Shown: piece by piece, positions 60,353-64,000 of the stretch
How positions within the stretch are numbered: position 1 is the first letter of the stretch
Layout of the letters: each line of letters opens with the position of its first letter
Assembly: GCA_965659725.1 (NCBI GenBank)
Contig: CBFHXG010000001.1
Coordinates: forward strand, 1-64,000
DNA from: Phaeocystidibacter sp965659725
GTDB lineage: Bacteria; Bacteroidota; Bacteroidia; Flavobacteriales; Schleiferiaceae
Length of the DNA: 64,000 nucleotides
Direction: 5' to 3'
The notes under the pieces: model-generated
What the model was told of the DNA's origin: nothing
Databases searched by the model: none
The model's input: only the letters and a program-made list of their open reading frames with translations
Translations under genes and position numbers: made by a program

Positions 60353-61777
60353 CTATTGTTGTTCTGTTGATTGAGCTTCTGCTTTCTCATCCTCGCTGAT
60401 CCAACCTCCGCCTGTGGCGCGATATAGGTCCAAATAGGCACTGAGCAGATCTGCTTGAGCCGAAGTAAGGAAGTTTTGAGCTTCGAAATACTGACGTTGG
60501 GTTTCGAGGTATTCGAGGTAGCTCGTTACACCTTGGTCGTATCTAGAGTAAGAAAGATCCTGTGCATTTTTAGCTGCACGTACATGTAGTTCGCGTGCAA
60601 CCACCTCATCGCGGAGGGTTTTGATTTTAGTGATCGCCAATTCCACCTCTTGAAATGCTTCGAGTACGGTTTGCTCGTAATCGAGCAAAGCGATCTGCGT
60701 TTCTACTTCGGCTACATCTACTCTTCGCAAATTCTGTTGCCAGTAGAATAGGGGGCCTACTAATCCTGCACTGGCGTTCCAGATGGCACCTTGACCAAAC
60801 GAAGTTGGACTACCAGCTGCCGCTAAGGTTCCCGTCAATGAAATACTTGGGAAGAGTTCGGCTGTCCTTACCCCAATGATGGCATTACTGGCTATCAAGT
60901 TTTGTTCGGCTTGTAGGATATCTGGACGGAATTTCAAGATCGCTGATGGCACAGCCACTCTTACTTCTTGATCGTATCTCTGATCTTCGATAGGGGATCC
61001 AGAAGGGATGGGTTGCGGTGGTAGTCCTACAAGTACAGAAAGGACCTGCTCGGTTTGAGCACTCAACCTTTCATACAAGGGAATAGATGAGGCACTGATA
61101 GCGTATTGAATCTCAGCCTGATTGACATCGATCTCTGGAATGATGCCTCCTTGATAGCGGTCCTTGATCAACCTTAAGGTACTATCGCGCAATGAGGTAG
61201 TTTCATGTGCGATCTGGAGTCTTTTTCGGTATTCCAAGAGCTCGAAGTAGGTTGCCGCCACTTGGTAGATTAGCGAGATCTGCAAAGATCTTTGTGCATT
61301 CATCTGCGCCATTAGGTCTGCGCGGGCACTCTCATTTAGTCTGCGATATTTACCCCAGAAGTCCAGCTCCCACGACATGGTAGCTCCAGTGGCTAATAAG
61401 GTAGATGGATCTTGTGAGATCTGATTCTGAACGAAGTTACCGCGTTGGGCATTGGCTAGGTATCCAAATTTGGGAAGCAACTCTGCTTTTTGAATGCCCA
61501 ATGCAAGGCGAGCCCTCTCAACTCGCTGTGCTGCGATCAATGCATTCTTATTGTTGGCTAACGCCATGTGAATAAGGCTATCCAACACGGGATCGTCAAA
61601 GTAGGTCCACCAATCGGGGTTCATTACTGCCGTATCGATACCGAGTGTTGAGTCTATCGCCTTCCAATCTGCCGGAACAAAGGCATTTTCGGGCTGTTCA
61701 TAGTCGGGTCCAACTTTACAAGAGCTGACCATCAGCGCAAGCACTCCTACGCACCAGATGTATTTCGATCTATTCAT
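60353..61777 (-). CDS. RND efflux outer-membrane factor (OprM/NodT family)
   Basis: Started at the ATG at 61777, the protein has 474 residues and a lipoprotein signal ending VSSC, with the hallmark CKVGPDYEQP after it. Long coiled-coil helix pairs (LARIQQ-like repeats, two OEP domains) span the rest, as in TolC/OprM. It forms the outer-membrane channel of a tripartite efflux pump with the permease just upstream, whose gene overlaps it by 8 bp. The longer frame to 61813 is not used. Confidence 0.93.
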   Translation of the reverse strand: MNRSKYIWCVGVLALMVSSCKVGPDYEQPENAFVPADWKAIDSTLGIDTAVMNPDWWTYFDDPVLDSLIHMALANNKNALIAAQRVERARLALGIQKAELLPKFGYLANAQRGNFVQNQISQDPSTLLATGATMSWELDFWGKYRRLNESARADLMAQMNAQRSLQISLIYQVAATYFELLEYRKRLQIAHETTSLRDSTLRLIKDRYQGGIIPEIDVNQAEIQYAISASSIPLYERLSAQTEQVLSVLVGLPPQPIPSGSPIEDQRYDQEVRVAVPSAILKFRPDILQAEQNLIASNAIIGVRTAELFPSISLTGTLAAAGSPTSFGQGAIWNASAGLVGPLFYWQQNLRRVDVAEVETQIALLDYEQTVLEAFQEVELAITKIKTLRDEVVARELHVRAAKNAQDLSYSRYDQGVTSYLEYLETQRQYFEAQNFLTSAQADLLSAYLDLYRATGGGWISEDEKAEAQSTEQQ

Positions 61778-64000
61778 TGGTGTTAGCTTTTTGAAGGTCG
61801 CGCTTTTTCTCATAATTGAATGCCTTACCTATCAACACGAAGAAGGCGGGATAGAAGAGGACTCCTAGTGCGGTGGCTAGGACCATCCCTCCAAGGAGTG
61901 CCAAACCCATTACCTTACGGGCTTCTGCGCCGGCACCACTCGCGATGATCAGCGGTAGGATACCCAAAATGAAGCTGGCCGCCGTCATCAATATCGGTCG
62001 GAATCGCAAGCGAGCTGCTTCTATTGCGGCATCCATGAGCGACATGCCTTCGTCGAACTTGATCTTTGCAAACTCGATGATAAGGATGGCGTTCTTCGCT
62101 GCCATGGCAATCAACATGACCAAACTGATTTGTGCAAAGATGTTGAAGTCGTATCCACCCAATATCATTCTACCTATCAATAGGAAGATCAATGCTCCGA
62201 ACAAGGCGAAAGGTGTACCCATTAGGATACTCAATGGCATAGACCAGCTTTCGTATTGAGCGGCGAGGATGAGAAATACGAAGAAGAGTGAAAAGGCAAA
62301 GATGATACCTATCGAACCTGCGGCTTTTTCTTCTTGATACGACATTCCGTTCCATGAAGTTCCCATATCTGCTGGGAGCACTTCTGATGCCACTTCACGG
62401 AGCGCTTCCATGGCCTGAGCTGAGGAATACCCCTCGGCGGGTTGCCCAGTTACTTCAGCGGCTCGGAAGAGATTGAATCGGTTGGTATAATCGGGGCCAT
62501 AGACCTCGCTTACATCTACTAACGCAGCGAGAGGCACATCACCTCCTTTGTTATTCTTTACGAAGAAAAGGTTCAAACCTTGCTCATCTTGCCGGTATTC
62601 GGCCTCAGCCTGTACATAGGTTCTATACAATCGTCCGAATCTATTGAAGTCATTAACATAGGCGCCTCCGAGGAATGCGGCGAATGTGGTTTGTACATCT
62701 TCGAGTCGGACACCGGCTTGCAACACTTTATCTCGGTTGATGGTGATCTTCTTTTGGGGCACGGAGGCTTGATACATAGAAACTGCAGAACCGATCTCTG
62801 GTCGGGCTTGTGCCGCTTGAATAAAGTTCCTCAGATGTGTTTCGAGGTATTGTGGTGAATTACCGCTGCGATCTTGGATCATTATGGAATAACCACTGCC
62901 GTTTCCCAGTCCCGGGATAGGAGGGGGACCGAAAGCATAACCCTGACCATCGGCCACGCCCATGTAGAGTTTACCGTTTAGGGCCCTGGAGATCTGAAGG
63001 GCTGTTGGCATCCTATCGTCCCAATCCACCAGTTTCACAAAGATGAAACCTGAATTAGGAGCCATGGCGCCAGAGAGTAGACTAAATCCGCCTACAGATG
63101 TAACATGCTCAACAGCAGGTAATTCAGCCAGGATGCCTTCGATTTGCTTCATGGATTCATCGGTCCTTTGCAGAGATGAAGCCATTGGAAGTTGAAGATT
63201 GACGAAGATGTATCCTTGATCTTCTTCAGGAATAAAGCCGCCAGGGAGCTTTGCTCCAACGATGATGGCTGCAATTAAGATGACGACAGTATACACCAGG
63301 CTGCGCTTGAACTTGCGCGTGATGGCGGTGGCAAAACTGGAATAACTTTCAGTGCTCTTATCGAACCAGCGGTTGAATCCACGGAAGAAAGGACCTAAGA
63401 GACCCTTCGGTTCAGATGGAGCCCTGAGGATGCGTGAACACAATGCCGGAGAGAGACTCAGAGCGTTGATGCTCGAGAAAACGGTAGATACAGCAACGGT
63501 GATAGCAAATTGTTGATAGAGTTGTCCTGTAATGCCGGAGATGAATGAAACTGGAAGGAATACGGCTACGAGCACCAAAGTCGTGGCAATCACGGGAACC
63601 GTAACCTCTTTCATTGCCTTAGTAGTGGCTTCTTTGGCCGACATTCCCTCTGCCATGTTCACTTGTACGGCTTCTACAACTACGATGGCATCATCTACCA
63701 CGATACCGATGGCTAGTACCAATCCGAGGAGGGATAGTACGTTGATGGAAAAGCCGAGAAGCGGGAAGAAGGCAAATGCTGCGAGTAACGAAACGGGGAT
63801 AGCAAGTGTGGGGATCAGCGTGGCCCGAGCATCTTGGATGAACAAGTAAACAACGAGTACAACTAGGACCAAAGCTACGATCAATGTAATGATGATCTCT
63901 TTTATACCGGCCGTGATCGGAGCGGTGGAGTCGAGGGCCACCGTGTAGCTCATGTTTTCCGGAAACTCGTTCGACATCTCTTTCATTGCGATGCGTACGT
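61770..64000 (-). CDS. RND-family efflux permease, HAE1/AcrB-like (5' end off window)
   Basis: The frame stays open from the stop at 61770 through the right edge, so the N-terminal part is missing; 743 codons are visible. Helical motifs of HAE1 pumps are clear: GIVVDDAIVVVEAVQ, the Asp pair in TM4 (VVDDAIVV), NALSLSPALC, the porter domains and a final block GIVVFYPAFFVLIGKAF-like near the C-terminus. AcrB-type pumps export drugs, detergents and bile-like compounds by proton motive force. The gene overlaps the OprM-like gene. The periplasmic adaptor is expected just beyond the right edge. Confidence 0.93.
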   Translation of the reverse strand, partial: VRIAMKEMSNEFPENMSYTVALDSTAPITAGIKEIIITLIVALVLVVLVVYLFIQDARATLIPTLAIPVSLLAAFAFFPLLGFSINVLSLLGLVLAIGIVVDDAIVVVEAVQVNMAEGMSAKEATTKAMKEVTVPVIATTLVLVAVFLPVSFISGITGQLYQQFAITVAVSTVFSSINALSLSPALCSRILRAPSEPKGLLGPFFRGFNRWFDKSTESYSSFATAITRKFKRSLVYTVVILIAAIIVGAKLPGGFIPEEDQGYIFVNLQLPMASSLQRTDESMKQIEGILAELPAVEHVTSVGGFSLLSGAMAPNSGFIFVKLVDWDDRMPTALQISRALNGKLYMGVADGQGYAFGPPPIPGLGNGSGYSIMIQDRSGNSPQYLETHLRNFIQAAQARPEIGSAVSMYQASVPQKKITINRDKVLQAGVRLEDVQTTFAAFLGGAYVNDFNRFGRLYRTYVQAEAEYRQDEQGLNLFFVKNNKGGDVPLAALVDVSEVYGPDYTNRFNLFRAAEVTGQPAEGYSSAQAMEALREVASEVLPADMGTSWNGMSYQEEKAAGSIGIIFAFSLFFVFLILAAQYESWSMPLSILMGTPFALFGALIFLLIGRMILGGYDFNIFAQISLVMLIAMAAKNAILIIEFAKIKFDEGMSLMDAAIEAARLRFRPILMTAASFILGILPLIIASGAGAEARKVMGLALLGGMVLATALGVLFYPAFFVLIGKAFNYEKKRDLQKANTNE

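Noticed and set aside
60337..60441. Longer exonuclease start inside the TolC-like gene
   Set aside because: The extra 35 residues are read out of frame from the TolC-like coding end and lack family similarity; ATG 60336 starts the exonuclease core.

Overview
The window is chromosomal DNA from a member of the Bacteroidota, most likely a marine Flavobacteriia/Cryomorphaceae-like lineage. The signs are two proteins with type IX secretion (T9SS) C-terminal sorting domains, a GLPGLI-family protein next to an outer-membrane beta-barrel receptor, several Cys-anchored lipoproteins, few Shine-Dalgarno sites, and promoter boxes of the Bacteroidota type (-33 TTTG or TTG, about 19-20 bp, TAnnTTTG). The genus cannot be fixed from the sequence alone. 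I see no rRNA, tRNA, CRISPR array, insertion sequence, integrase or phage gene. The gene content reads as ordinary core and accessory chromosome, densely packed on both strands.

Layout. 1-9.4 kb: a thioesterase cut by the left edge, a CBM20-esterase lipoprotein, thiol peroxidase (tpx), a patatin-like phospholipase, aldose 1-epimerase, a 2-Cys peroxiredoxin, ZIP and TauE/SafE transporters, then a run of small secreted or lipoprotein genes. 9.6-14.2 kb: an rRNA methyltransferase, then pfkA and priA coupled through TGATG. 14.3-17.0 kb: a three-gene operon of M48 peptidase, alkylglycerol-monooxygenase-like desaturase and YhhN/TMEM86-like lysoplasmalogenase, which suggests ether-lipid breakdown. 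17.1-24.8 kb: hsp20 behind a perfect inverted repeat, a panB-pseudouridine synthase-isoaspartyl peptidase operon, a PrsW-like membrane protease, a surface lipoprotein and dnaK. 24.9-28.5 kb: the GLPGLI/outer-membrane receptor pair.

28.5-35.5 kb holds the most interesting locus. Four genes overlap head to tail (GTGA, ATGA, ATGA): a LysM protein with a degenerate lytic-transglycosylase domain, two paralogous SGNH/GDSL proteins and an AlgI-type MBOAT acyltransferase. They converge on an MltF-like lytic transglycosylase. The best reading is a cell-wall (peptidoglycan or surface glycan) O-acylation system. 35.6-40.5 kb: a coupled Usp-SulP-MiaE operon, then gcvT. 40.8-45.0 kb: a DUF481 outer-membrane protein, a long-form GAPDH and an HtrA protease.

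45.1-50.3 kb: a five-gene run of dapF, GNAT acetyltransferase, heptaheme cytochrome c with TPRs, mltG and a DUF2279 protein. 50.4-58.8 kb: a small T9SS cargo protein, clpB and a 1590-residue T9SS adhesin-like protein with five jelly-roll modules. 58.9-64 kb: a fumarylacetoacetate-hydrolase family enzyme, a DnaQ-like exonuclease, and the outer-membrane and inner-membrane parts of an RND efflux pump, whose gene runs off the right edge.

Functionally the window mixes central sugar metabolism (galM, pfkA, gap), stress and protein quality control (tpx, ahpC, hsp20, dnaK, clpB, htrA, usp) and envelope building or remodelling (dapF, mltG, MltF-like, LysM/SGNH/MBOAT, T9SS cargo). No homology search was run; all assignments rest on motifs, length and gene order.
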